The translations under genes were made by a program, and so were the position numbers. From BD2-11 sp965115885 (GTDB taxonomy: Bacteria; Gemmatimonadota; Gemmatimonadetes; Longimicrobiales; Gaopeijiaceae): a DNA stretch of 64,000 bases. Of the stretch, positions 52,006 to 60,766 are shown piece after piece (position 1 is the first letter of the stretch; each line of letters begins with the position of its first letter). The stretch spans positions 2,294,001 through 2,358,000 of the forward strand of contig OZ220479.1 of the NCBI GenBank assembly GCA_965115885.1. Reading direction: 5' to 3'. The notes below the pieces were generated by a model. The model worked only from the letters and a program-made list of their open reading frames with translations. It was not told the DNA's origin and did not search any database.

Positions 52006-52991
52006 CGAATCCGGAAAACCGGCTGTGGTTCGTGTTCAACGAACTGTCCGCCCGATCAAAAGCCGAATCGCGCGACTCGGGACGCAAGCGCATGAACGAC
52101 ATGGCGAACGCCATCGCGCGGGCCATGAGCGGAAAATCCGCGGAGTTGGTGTCGGTAGGCTCTACCAGTTTTTGGGAAACCGAGCTCGCTGCCGGCTATA
52201 CCGTGACGAACTGGTGGACGAGCGCTGATCCCGACTTGAAGCAGTTGCTGATGGGCATCGCCACGAAAACGGATTTCCCCGAGGAGATGGGAAACGCTTT
52301 GCGAGACCGGTTCCGTCTCTCGGAATTCCGGCTCCCGGAACAACCGGAAGCCAGTGCTTCCGCAGAAGAGGCAAGGGGCCTCGGTGCGGCCTATCTTCTA
52401 TGCGGCGTGGGCGTGAGTCTTCCGACCGAGCCACAGTGGAAATCGATCCGGGTCACCCTTCGACACCGCTGGCTGGACTGGCTGGACGAAGACGGCCGCA
52501 TTCGAGAAAATACCGTTGAGGTCGCCAATTTCTCCGAACCGAATCAAGCCGATCGAATCTCGCGAATTGTTCTGCAGCGCCAACAAACCCTTGTCGACAA
52601 CCTGCAGGGCTTGGCCGTCAGGAAGGAGGAGTGCTTCCCGCATCTGTCGTTCGGGCGCGAGGTGGACCGCCATTTCGACGACCTCCCTCGAACGATTCTG
52701 TCCCTGCTCATCCAAAAACTCGCGATCATGGACGACGCTTGCTGGAAGTGGCGCCGGAACAACGCGATGCTGCGCCCTCAACTTTCGAACTGCCGACCCG
52801 AGAGCAAGCCAACCATGCAGAAATACGGTCATCTCCGGGTCTTCCCCGATCCACGGGGCCGGGACCGCACCTACGAGCTGCACGTTTCCGTCGGCAGGGC
52901 GCACCGAATCCACCTCAGGATTCTCCACCGATCTCGAGGAATCGAGATCGGCTACGTGGGCAAGCATTTGCCAACCCAATCCTTCAACTGA
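52002..52991 (+). CDS. Third cassette protein, unknown
   Basis: A 329-residue protein starting at GTG 52002, sharing GTGA with the ATPase stop. It opens MTNPENRLWFVFNELSARSK and has a helical N-terminal part (NDMANAIARAM), a mixed middle (WKSIRVTLRHRWLDWLDEDGRI), and a basic, aromatic C-terminus (RDRTYELHVSVGRAHRIHLRILHRSRGIEIGYVGKHL) that resembles a small beta-barrel fold used in toxin or nuclease proteins. No catalytic motif is certain. As the last gene of the overlapping trio it is a candidate effector. Confidence 0.7.
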   Translation: MTNPENRLWFVFNELSARSKAESRDSGRKRMNDMANAIARAMSGKSAELVSVGSTSFWETELAAGYTVTNWWTSADPDLKQLLMGIATKTDFPEEMGNALRDRFRLSEFRLPEQPEASASAEEARGLGAAYLLCGVGVSLPTEPQWKSIRVTLRHRWLDWLDEDGRIRENTVEVANFSEPNQADRISRIVLQRQQTLVDNLQGLAVRKEECFPHLSFGREVDRHFDDLPRTILSLLIQKLAIMDDACWKWRRNNAMLRPQLSNCRPESKPTMQKYGHLRVFPDPRGRDRTYELHVSVGRAHRIHLRILHRSRGIEIGYVGKHLPTQSFN

Positions 52992-53018
52992 TCCGACATC
53001 TACGCTACACCGGCAACT

Positions 53019-54359
53019 CTACCCGCCGGGGCGACGCGGAACTTCGACCGTGCCCGGGTCGTTGCGCGCCCAACTCATGACCACGCGCAACAACTCCGCC
53101 AACTTCGGTTCGACGCGCACGAAGCGCGAACGCCGAGCATCCGCCGCCGCCAGCCTTTCAGGCACGGGCACCGGTTGCCCGATGGCCTCTTCGACGACGT
53201 CGCCGAACTTGGCGGGGTGCGCCGTGGCCAGCACCACGCCGTGGGCGTCGGGGTTGCCGGAGAGCGCGCGCTCCAATGCCAGCCATCCGACCGCCGTATG
53301 GGGATCCATGACGTAGCCGTGCCGGTCGAAGACCGTCCTCATCGCATTCCGCGTGTCGGCGTCGCTCCATGCGGAACCCGACAGACATCGACGCAAACGC
53401 GCCAAGTCGCCGTCGAAAAGCGCGAGGATGCGCGCCAGATTGGATGGCGCTCCGACGTCCATCGCGCTCGAGAGCGTGCGCACCGAAGCCCGAGGCGCGT
53501 AGCGACCCGTGCGCAGATACTCCGGCACGACATCGTTGGCGTTGGTCGCGGTCGCGAACCCGGCGACCGGCAACCCGAGTTCCCGGGCCATGAGGCCGGC
53601 CGCCAAGTTGCCGAAGTTCCCGGATGGAACCGAGAAAACCGGCGGCGCACATCGGCCGAGTTGCGCCCAGGCATGGAAGTAGTAGAAAATCTGCGGCAAC
53701 AGGCGCCCGACATTGATCGAATTCGCGGAAGTCAACGCGAGCCCTTCCCGCACCTCGCGGTCGCGGAACATCGCCTTCGCGAGGCGCTGGCAGTCGTCGA
53801 AGGTCCCGGCGACGGCCACCGCGAGCACTTGGGCGCCCAAGGTCGTGAACTGCTTTTGTTGGCGCTCGCTCACCTGGCCCTCCGGGAAGAGCACCGCCAC
53901 GCGTACGCGCGGCAACCCGCGAAAAGCGTGCGCGACCGCCCCGCCGGTGTCGCCCGAGGTCGCCACCATCACCGTCAGAGGAGGCCCGGAACGCCGCAAC
54001 CTCGACATCAGGCAACCCATGAAGCGCGCGCCGACGTCCTTGAACGCGAGCGTGGGTCCGTGGAAAAGCTCCAGCACGTGGACGCGCGGACCCAGAGGAA
54101 CCAACGGCAACGGGAAACCGAGCGCCTCGCGGACCGCGGACTCGAGAATCTCGTCCTCCAGCTCGTCGCCCAGCAGATGGCGCGCCACGGCGAGCCCGCA
54201 GCGGACGGCGTCGGCGCCTTCGAGCGCATCGACCTCGCCTGGGGGGAGGGGCGCAAGCCTCTCGGGCACGAACAGTCCGCCATTGGGCGCGAGTCCCCGG
54301 AACAGCGCTTCGCCGAAGGAGACGGGTTCGGCACGCCCTCCGGTGCCGACGAACTTCAA
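53019..54359 (-). CDS. thrC: Threonine synthase
   Basis: A 446-residue PLP enzyme making threonine from O-phosphohomoserine. Motifs: LELFHGPTLAFKDVGARFMG with the PLP lysine, VATSGDTGGAVAHAF (phosphate loop), SANSINVGRLLPQIFYY and VPSGNFGNLAAGLMA. I start at TTG 54359, overlapping the thrB stop by four bases (TTGA), with GGAGG just upstream; it gives MKFVGTGGRAEPVSFGEAL, the usual opening. It is co-transcribed with thrB and converges on the defence-type cassette (28 bp apart). Confidence 0.96.
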   Translation of the reverse strand: MKFVGTGGRAEPVSFGEALFRGLAPNGGLFVPERLAPLPPGEVDALEGADAVRCGLAVARHLLGDELEDEILESAVREALGFPLPLVPLGPRVHVLELFHGPTLAFKDVGARFMGCLMSRLRRSGPPLTVMVATSGDTGGAVAHAFRGLPRVRVAVLFPEGQVSERQQKQFTTLGAQVLAVAVAGTFDDCQRLAKAMFRDREVREGLALTSANSINVGRLLPQIFYYFHAWAQLGRCAPPVFSVPSGNFGNLAAGLMARELGLPVAGFATATNANDVVPEYLRTGRYAPRASVRTLSSAMDVGAPSNLARILALFDGDLARLRRCLSGSAWSDADTRNAMRTVFDRHGYVMDPHTAVGWLALERALSGNPDAHGVVLATAHPAKFGDVVEEAIGQPVPVPERLAAADARRSRFVRVEPKLAELLRVVMSWARNDPGTVEVPRRPGG

Positions 54360-55333
54360 GCTTCCTCCGCTCCGGATTCCTCGACGCACACCCCCCGCCG
54401 GTTCACGGGCGAGACATGGGCCTCGCACTCGAGAGCCGCGGTCTCGCCGAAAGCTCGGCGGATGCCCGCCGCGACGTCTTCGGCCGCTTCGCGCCCCCGG
54501 CAGAGCGCGAAAACGGAGGGCCCGGACCCGGAGAGCGAGAATCCGAGAGCGCCGCGGGCCAGCGCCTCTTCCTTGGCCTGGGCGAACCCCGGAACGCGTC
54601 CGGCGCGCAGCGGTTCCGCGACGGCGTCGCAGAGGGAACGGGAAATGAGATCCCAGTCGGACGCGTAGAGTCCTGCGGCGAAGGCGGCGGTGTTGGCCCA
54701 TTGCGCGACCGCGGCCTCGAGGGGCACATGCTCGCCCAGAACGCGGCGAGCGTCTTCGGTGCGGATCTCCAGCTCCGGACGCACCACGACCGTCCAGAGT
54801 TCCGGAGGAACGGGAAGCTCCACGACGTGCAGCCTTCCGGGAAGAACCAGCACGATTCCGCCGTACAGGGCGGGCGCGACGTTGTCGGCGGCGGGCGACC
54901 CGGAACCCGCGAGTTCGCCGGCCACCGCGCACCGGAGCAACTGGCTCCGGGAGAGGCCGGATCCGATCACCCGGTCGGCCGCCACCGCTCCCGCCACCGC
55001 GCTGGAAGCGCTGCCGCCCATCCCTCCCGCAAGCGGGATGCCTTTGTGAAGGTCGAGCGTCACGCCCATGGAGTCGGCGCCGGCCATCTCCAACACGGCC
55101 CGCGCGGCCGCGCCGGCGCTGTTGCGGCCGGGATCGGTCGGGATGGCCCCCACGCCCCCGCCGACGCGCCCGACGGTCACCCCCGGCTCGGACGCCGCGC
55201 GCGCGACCACGGTATCGCAGGGCCGTTCGACGGCCATGCCGAAGACGTCGAACCCGCACGCGACGTTGCCGATGGTCGCCGGAGCCCGGACGCGCACGGC
55301 GGGCGGGTGGGCGAAAGACCCGGCCACGGACAT
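54356..55333 (-). CDS. thrB: Homoserine kinase
   Basis: A 325-residue GHMP kinase that phosphorylates homoserine for thrC. VRVRAPATIGNVACGFDVFGMAV is the N-terminal motif, GIPLAGGMGGSASSAVAGAVA the ATP-binding PxxxGLGSSAA-type motif, and ALGFSLSGSGPSVFALC the third GHMP motif. Length is typical. It is seven bases downstream of the disulfide oxidoreductase gene, so may be in the same transcript. Confidence 0.96.
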   Translation of the reverse strand: MSVAGSFAHPPAVRVRAPATIGNVACGFDVFGMAVERPCDTVVARAASEPGVTVGRVGGGVGAIPTDPGRNSAGAAARAVLEMAGADSMGVTLDLHKGIPLAGGMGGSASSAVAGAVAADRVIGSGLSRSQLLRCAVAGELAGSGSPAADNVAPALYGGIVLVLPGRLHVVELPVPPELWTVVVRPELEIRTEDARRVLGEHVPLEAAVAQWANTAAFAAGLYASDWDLISRSLCDAVAEPLRAGRVPGFAQAKEEALARGALGFSLSGSGPSVFALCRGREAAEDVAAGIRRAFGETAALECEAHVSPVNRRGVCVEESGAEEA

Positions 55334-55340
55334 CGTCGCC

Positions 55341-56876
55341 CTACTTGAACACGCGGAAGAAGATGTCGAAAATCTTCCGTGCCGTCGGCGTCAGCTTCCG
55401 CTTGCGCCACGCGGTGGCCGCGCGGGCGAAGACGTCGCTGCGCGTGGGGTAGGGATGGATCGTGCTCCCGAGCCGACCCAGACCGAGACCGGCGGTCATC
55501 GCCAAGGCGATCTCCCCGATCATGTCCCCCGCGTGCGCCGAGACCAGCGTGGCCCCCAGGATGCGGTCGCCGCCCTTCTTCAGGTGGACGCGGAAGAACC
55601 CTTCCTCCTCGCCCTCGAGGATGGCCCGGTCGATGTCGTTCATGTGCACGGTGATGGTTTCGACCTCGTGGCCGACCCGGACGGCTTCGTCCCGATGGAA
55701 CCCGACGTGGGCGACCTCCGGCTCGGTGTAAGTCACCCAGGGAATGACCAGACGGCTGGCGCGGCCGCGACCGAAGAAGAGCGCGTTCTGCACCGCAATG
55801 CGGGCTTGGTGGTCGGCGGCGTGGGTGAAAAGGTAGCGCGAGGCCACATCGCCCACGGCGTAGATGCCCTTCGCGGTGGTGCGCAGCTTGTCGTCCACCC
55901 GGATGCCGGTGCGGTCGTGGGCGACCCCCGCGACCTCGAGACCCATTCCGGCCACGTTGGGGGCGCGGCCGGCGGCCACCAGCACCGCCTCGGCCGCGAG
56001 TTCCTCCCGCTGGCCGCCGTGCTCGATCTCCAGCGCGACGACGCCCTTTTCCCGGCGGGCGCGCCGGATCGTCGCCGAGTTCAGCACGCGCACGCCGTCG
56101 CGCTCTATGGCCCGGGTCACGACGGCGGCGGCGTCCTCGTCCTCGCGCGGCAACGGGTGCGAGTCCGCGTGCACCACGACGACCCGGCTACCGAAACGGG
56201 CGAAGGTCTGGGCGAGTTCCACCCCGACCGGCCCGGCGCCGATCACCGCGAGGCGCGGCGGCAACTCGGTGAGCGAGAATACGGTCTCGTTGGTGTAGAC
56301 CCCCGGGCCTTCGAGCCCCTGAACCGGGACGAGCGCCGCACGGGCGCCGGTGGCGACGATGGCCCGGCGGAATCCGAGCTCCCGCCCCTCCACGCGCAAG
56401 CGGTCGGGGGCGGTGAATTCTCCGTGGCCCAGAAAGACGTCCACCCCCAACCCGGCGAACCGCGACGCCCCGTCGACCGGGCTGATCCGGGCGCGCAACC
56501 GGCGCATGCGTTCCATGGCGGCGGCGAAGCCGGTCTCCGCCTCGACGCTCCTCTCCCCCGCCCCGCCCGGACGGCCGTCGGCGAAGGCCGGGCGCGCCGC
56601 GTGCGCCCTCCGGGCGGCGCTGATCATCGCCTTGGAGGGGACGCAACCGAAGTTGAGACAGTCGCCGCCCATGAGGTGGCGCTCCACCAGCGCGACCTTC
56701 GCGCCCAACCCCGCGCCGATGGCGGCGCTCACCAGTCCCCCCGTCCCCGCCCCCACCACGACCAAGTGATAGCGGTCGCGGGGTTCGGGATTGCGCCAGT
56801 CGGGCGGGCGCACGTGACCCACCAGCTCGCGGTTGTGCTCGTCGTCGGGAAGCAACGCCACTCTGTCTACCGACAT
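55341..56876 (-). CDS. FAD-dependent pyridine nucleotide-disulfide oxidoreductase
   Basis: A 511-residue flavoprotein of the mercuric reductase/dihydrolipoamide dehydrogenase group. HLVVVGAGTGGLVSAAIGAGLG binds FAD, MGGDCLNFGCVPSKAM has the redox-active CxxxxC pair, AVIGAGPVGVELAQTFARFG binds NAD(P)H, GIYAVGDVA is the second FAD motif, and the dimer domain ends with SAHAGDMIGEIALAMTAGL and IHPYPTRSDVF (His-Pro-tyr active-site base). The extra 35 N-terminal residues and short hydrophobic C-terminus (KIFDIFFRVFK) resemble the YkgC/MerA-like subgroup often encoded next to VTT membrane proteins, as here. Substrate unknown. Confidence 0.93.
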   Translation of the reverse strand: MSVDRVALLPDDEHNRELVGHVRPPDWRNPEPRDRYHLVVVGAGTGGLVSAAIGAGLGAKVALVERHLMGGDCLNFGCVPSKAMISAARRAHAARPAFADGRPGGAGERSVEAETGFAAAMERMRRLRARISPVDGASRFAGLGVDVFLGHGEFTAPDRLRVEGRELGFRRAIVATGARAALVPVQGLEGPGVYTNETVFSLTELPPRLAVIGAGPVGVELAQTFARFGSRVVVVHADSHPLPREDEDAAAVVTRAIERDGVRVLNSATIRRARREKGVVALEIEHGGQREELAAEAVLVAAGRAPNVAGMGLEVAGVAHDRTGIRVDDKLRTTAKGIYAVGDVASRYLFTHAADHQARIAVQNALFFGRGRASRLVIPWVTYTEPEVAHVGFHRDEAVRVGHEVETITVHMNDIDRAILEGEEEGFFRVHLKKGGDRILGATLVSAHAGDMIGEIALAMTAGLGLGRLGSTIHPYPTRSDVFARAATAWRKRKLTPTARKIFDIFFRVFK

Positions 56877-56910
56877 GGGTTGGCCTCTGCGTCGTTGGCC
56901 TCGTAAGGGT

Positions 56911-57630
56911 TCAGTCCCCCGTGATCTCCTTCAGCGCCCGCCGGGCGATGCGCGTGACCAGGGTGGTCACCACGATGGTGGCCGCCAGCCCGACCCCGAG
57001 CACCGCGTAGTAGCCCGCGCCCCGCGCGACCTCGACCCCGCTCGCCACCGCCGCCACGTCGCCGATCACCTGTCCGTAGTACACGTACAGCAGCGTCCCG
57101 GGAATCATCCCCAGCGACGCGGTCAGGTAGTCCGCGAAACGCACCTTGGTCAGGCCCAAGGCGTAGTTGAGCAGGTTGAAGGGAAAGACCGGCGAGAGCC
57201 GCAACAAGAAGACGATCTTGCGCCCCTGCTCACCGATCGCGCGGTCGATGGCGGCGAAGCGCGGATAGGCGGCCACCCTGGCCTCGATGGCGGACCGAGC
57301 CAGGTAGCGCGCCACCAGAAAAGCGAGCGCGGCCCCCACAGTGGCGCCCACGAACACGATCGCCGTCCCGCGCGCGATGCCGAAGATCGCACCCGCGGCC
57401 AGCGTCAGGATCGAACCGGGGGCGAAAGCCACCGTGGCCGCCGCGTAGGCGCACACGAAGACCGCCGGACCCCATACGCCCAACTCCTCGACGCGCTCCG
57501 CGAGCGCCGGGACGATCCCGGCCAGCGATCGTCCCGCGACCGCCAGCAACACGACCGCCGCCACCGCCGCGAGGGCGAGCAACCATCCGCCGCTCCGCGT
57601 TGCGCCGACTTCCGGATTCGCTTCGGACAC
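56911..57630 (-). CDS. TVP38/TMEM64 (VTT domain) membrane protein
   Basis: A 239-residue membrane protein with about six helices. The VTT domain has FVCAYAAATVAFAPGSILTLAAGAIFG, GATVGAALAFLVARYLAR and FLLRLSPVFPFNLLNYALGLTKVRFADYLTASLGMIPGTLLYVYYGQ, the hallmark of the DedA/TVP38 superfamily of lipid-handling proteins. I start at GTG 57630 with GAGGAGG upstream. It precedes the disulfide oxidoreductase gene by 34 bp; the pair is recurrent in bacteria. Confidence 0.93.
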   Translation of the reverse strand: MSEANPEVGATRSGGWLLALAAVAAVVLLAVAGRSLAGIVPALAERVEELGVWGPAVFVCAYAAATVAFAPGSILTLAAGAIFGIARGTAIVFVGATVGAALAFLVARYLARSAIEARVAAYPRFAAIDRAIGEQGRKIVFLLRLSPVFPFNLLNYALGLTKVRFADYLTASLGMIPGTLLYVYYGQVIGDVAAVASGVEVARGAGYYAVLGVGLAATIVVTTLVTRIARRALKEITGD

Positions 57631-57781
57631 CTCGCCTCCTCTTCGCTGGGCGTTTGCGGACGCGCCCTCCCGCCCGGCTCTCGTTCTTCGCGAGTGCGCC
57701 GGGGCTTCGGCACGCGGTCGGTTTCCTCGAACCCGCCGTTCGGGAGCGTTCAGTGGGCTCCGAAAAAAGCGTCCGTCCGTT

Positions 57782-57841
57782 TTCCGCTGGGACGATATGC
57801 CGTCGGAGGAGAGGAAGGAAGGCCTTGAACCGCGCGGCGGT
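57782..57841 (+). pseudogene. Remnant of a cupin gene start
   Basis: In the 432-bp gap 57631-58062 a 20-residue frame, FRWDDMPSEERKEGLEPRGG, closely matches residues 10-29 of the intact cupin at 58063 (FRWDDMPVEQVKEGLGRRLV). No continuation is readable. It looks like a decayed or partial duplication. Nothing else was found in the gap. Confidence 0.5.
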
Positions 57842-58062
57842 CGCGAACAAGCCCCCCAGTTTCCGGGACGAAGCGCTTCCGAACGCGCCGGCGACGGACG
57901 TCTCCCGCCCCCCCGGGCGGGCCGGCTGGGCGGCGTCGGCAGCGATTCTCGGCGAGGGGGATCGACGTCCCCACTTGCCGGAGTCTCGCGGTTGCGATAT
58001 TGAGAGGGTCGCAGGATCGCCTGCCCACCCTTCATCCATTCAGGCATCGCCGAGGAGAGCCG

Positions 58063-58434
58063 ATGAGCGCGGAACGGAACGCACGCCATTTCCGCTGGGA
58101 CGACATGCCGGTCGAACAGGTCAAGGAAGGACTTGGAAGGCGTCTGGTGACGGGCGAACGCATGATGCTCGCGCACATCTATCTGGACAAGGGCGCCGTG
58201 GTCCCGTTGCACGCGCACGACAACGAGCAACTCACCTACGTGCTGGAAGGCGCGTTGCATTTCTGGCTCGGAGAGGACGAGAGCGAGGAGGTGATCGTGC
58301 GCGCCGGAGAGGTGCTGCACATCCCGTCGCAGGTGCCGCACAAGGCGGTCGCGCTCGAGGACACGCTGGACGTGGACGTCTTCTGCCCGCCGCGCCAAGA
58401 CTGGATGGACGGCACCGACGCCTACCTCAGATGA
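58063..58434 (+). CDS. Cupin-domain protein
   Basis: A 123-residue single-domain cupin. VVPLHAHDNEQLTYVLEGAL is motif 1 (HxHxxxxE with metal ligands) and VLHIPSQVPHKAVALED motif 2 (PxxxxH). The N-terminus FRWDDMPVEQVKEGL has a near copy in the upstream gap. Such proteins are metal-dependent dioxygenases, isomerases or binders; the role is unknown. ATG 58063 has GAGGAGAG about six bases upstream. It is 67 bp before the SDR and probably co-transcribed. Confidence 0.92.
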   Translation: MSAERNARHFRWDDMPVEQVKEGLGRRLVTGERMMLAHIYLDKGAVVPLHAHDNEQLTYVLEGALHFWLGEDESEEVIVRAGEVLHIPSQVPHKAVALEDTLDVDVFCPPRQDWMDGTDAYLR

Positions 58435-58501
58435 GCCTTCGCGCTCCTCGGAGTCCGGGCGGAACGCGAGTCCGGGCCCATCCCCGCCGCATCGGGACGA
58501 C

Positions 58502-59293
58502 GTGGATCTCGGGCTGAGCGGAAAGGTCGCGCTGGTGGCCGCCTCCAGCCGCGGTCTGGGACGCGCGGTGGCGGAGGAGTTCGCGCGCGAAGGGGCCCGC
58601 TTGGCGATGTGCGCCCGCGGCGCCGAAGACCTGAACCGCGCCCGCGACGCGATCGCCCGCGCCTCCGGCTCCGAGCCCCTGGCCGTGACCGCCGACCTCG
58701 CCGACCCCGAGGACGTCCGGCGGGTCGCGGACGCGGCCGCGGAGACTTTCGGACAGGTCGACGTCTTGGTCACCAACACCGGCGGACCTCCCTCGGGTCC
58801 CTTCGAGGCGCACGCTCCCGAGGCGTGGCGCGCCGCGGTCGCCCAAAACCTGGAGAGCGTCCTCAACCTGACCCGCGCCGTTCTGCCGGGCATGCGCGCG
58901 CGCGGCTGGGGCCGCATCGTCAACGTCACCTCGATCGCGGTGAAGCAACCGGTCGACGGGCTCGTCCTCTCCAACAGCGTGCGCGCCGCGGTGACCGGCT
59001 TCGCTCGCACACTGGCCAACGAGGTGGCGCGCGACGGCGTCACCGTGAACAACGCGATGCCCGGATACACCCGCACCGACCGCCTGGACTGGCTGGCCGG
59101 CCAAATCGCCGCGCGCGAGAACGCCGACCGGGAAGCCGTGTTCGACCGCTGGGCGAGCGAGATCCCCGCGGGCCGCGTGGGGGATCCCCGGGAATTCGCC
59201 GCTTTGGTTACCTTTCTCGCTTCGGAACGCGCGAGCTACATCACCGGAACTTCGATCCCCGTGGACGGCGGATGGATTCGCGCCCTGATATGA
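58502..59293 (+). CDS. SDR-family protein lacking the usual Tyr-Lys pair
   Basis: A 263-residue Rossmann protein (GTG start at 58502) resembling 3-oxoacyl-ACP reductases. ALVAASSRGLGRAVAEEFA binds the cofactor, NTGGPP replaces NNAG, and Ser144 (NVTSIAV) is in the catalytic position. The YxxxK site reads SNSVR: Ser157 and Arg161 stand where Tyr and Lys are expected. The end ASYITGTSIPVDGGWI is typical. A known SDR subgroup shows this change; its activity is unclear. It lies between the cupin and ilvE. Confidence 0.9.
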   Translation: MDLGLSGKVALVAASSRGLGRAVAEEFAREGARLAMCARGAEDLNRARDAIARASGSEPLAVTADLADPEDVRRVADAAAETFGQVDVLVTNTGGPPSGPFEAHAPEAWRAAVAQNLESVLNLTRAVLPGMRARGWGRIVNVTSIAVKQPVDGLVLSNSVRAAVTGFARTLANEVARDGVTVNNAMPGYTRTDRLDWLAGQIAARENADREAVFDRWASEIPAGRVGDPREFAALVTFLASERASYITGTSIPVDGGWIRALI

Positions 59294-59327
59294 CGTCACC
59301 CGACACCTCCAAAGACCGAGAACCTAG

Positions 59328-60254
59328 ATGACCCTTCAGCTACGGGAATCCGAATTCATCTGGAAGGACGGCGAGTTCGTCGCCTGGAAGGACGCCCAAG
59401 TGCACCTGCTCTCCCTGGCGGTGCAGTTCGGCGTGTCCCTCTTCGAGGGAATTCGCTGCTACGAGTCCGGGGGCAGGCGGGCCATCTTCCGGCTCGGCGC
59501 CCACATCCGCAGGCTCTACAACTCCTGCATCGTCTACCGCATGGTGCCGGAGTACGCCAAGGAGGAGTTCGCGCAGGCGTGCGTCGACGTCGTCGCGAAG
59601 AACGGGCTCGAGAGCTGCTACATCCGCCCCATGGTGATTCGCGGGTACGGCGCCGCCGCGCTCGATCCTCGGCCCAGTCCCATCGAGTCGTACGTGGCGG
59701 CCTGGCCGCTGGACACCTACCTGGGCAAGGACGCGCTGGAGCGGGGCGTCGGAGTGAAGGTGTCCACATGGCAGCGGGCCGAGCCCAACACTTTCCCCAT
59801 GCGCGCGAAGGCGGCGGGCCACTACAACGCCGCCATGCTCATGAAGATGGAGGCGTACGCCGACGGCTACGCCGACGCCATCGCGCTGGGGCCCAGCGGA
59901 CTCGTGAGCGAGGGCAGCGGCCAGAACCTCTTCCTGGTGGTGGACGGCGAACTGATCACCCCCGTCCTGGACGGCACGTCGCTCCAGGGAATCACCCGCG
60001 ACACGATCCTCAAGCTGGCCGCGGAGATGGGCATCCCGTGCCGCGAGCAGCTGGTCGCCCGCGAGACCCTCTACACTTGCGACGAGCTCTTCTTCTCGGG
60101 CACCGCGTCGGAGGTGACGCCGATCACGAGCGTGGACCGCCTCCCGGTGGGATCCGGCAAGGCGGGCGAGATCACGTTGCGGCTCCAGCGGCGCTTCATG
60201 GACATCGTCAAACAGCGGGCGGAAGATTCGCACGGCTGGCTGACGCACGCGTAG
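59328..60254 (+). CDS. ilvE: Branched-chain amino acid aminotransferase
   Basis: A 308-residue fold-type IV PLP enzyme for the last step of valine, leucine and isoleucine synthesis. FGVSLFEGIRCYES is the substrate loop, FPMRAKAAGHYNAAMLMKMEA holds the PLP lysine, GLVSEGSGQNLFLVVDG the cofactor glutamate region and DELFFSGTASEVTPI the C-terminal motif. Length is standard. ATG 59328 is the only good start. A hairpin 20 bp after its stop probably ends the cupin-SDR-ilvE transcript. Confidence 0.95.
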   Translation: MTLQLRESEFIWKDGEFVAWKDAQVHLLSLAVQFGVSLFEGIRCYESGGRRAIFRLGAHIRRLYNSCIVYRMVPEYAKEEFAQACVDVVAKNGLESCYIRPMVIRGYGAAALDPRPSPIESYVAAWPLDTYLGKDALERGVGVKVSTWQRAEPNTFPMRAKAAGHYNAAMLMKMEAYADGYADAIALGPSGLVSEGSGQNLFLVVDGELITPVLDGTSLQGITRDTILKLAAEMGIPCREQLVARETLYTCDELFFSGTASEVTPITSVDRLPVGSGKAGEITLRLQRRFMDIVKQRAEDSHGWLTHA

Positions 60255-60766
60255 GCGGAAGCGACCGAGCGCGGGACGCGGAGCGCCGGCGCCTCCGCGT
60301 CCGGGCCACCGCTCGCCTCGCGGCGGGCGACGGTAGGCGCGAAGCGACCTGCCTTGGAGGATTTTCTTCGCAACATCGGCAAAGGGGGTGCATACGCACG
60401 TGCGCCCGGCAGAGAAGGTCGAAATGAAATTGCAGGAATGCAGATCATTCCGTAGCCTCGCCTTCCTTCACCGAAGACACTCGGCATAGCCGGGAAATGT
60501 GAGTGGCTATTCGCGGGCCGCGGACGTGGCGCTCTTCGCGACGGCGGCGATAGCATCTAGCAGTCCGTGGAGGAAATGGGTTTTCGAGGCTTCCCCGGGA
60601 GCAGGCATTCCCCAGCATCCAAGCCGGTGGTCATCGTCAACCTTCCGATGACATCCCATTTCCTGCGCAACTCCCAGATTCCCCCGCATCAACCACCGAT
60701 TTCCAAGCTCCAAATGTCCATCGGGTGGATTGTCGGGCTTCGCGTCGCCGATCCGTCCCTCCGACT
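60255..60766. other. Intergenic region between ilvE and the transposase
   Basis: This 512-bp stretch contains the hairpin at 60274-60302 and presumably the downstream end of the insertion sequence, whose inverted repeat I could not identify. A 68-residue frame (60507-60713, minus) has no motif. GC content drops across it. Confidence 0.5.
60274..60302 (+). terminator. Hairpin downstream of ilvE
   Basis: Ten-base perfect arms GGACGCGGAG and CTCCGCGTCC around a 9-base loop lie 20 bp past the ilvE stop. There is no T-run, so termination efficiency is uncertain. Confidence 0.55.

Noticed and set aside
60507..60713. A 68-residue minus-strand frame between ilvE and the transposase
   Set aside because: No ribosome-binding site, motif or coupling; most likely part of the insertion's noncoding flank.
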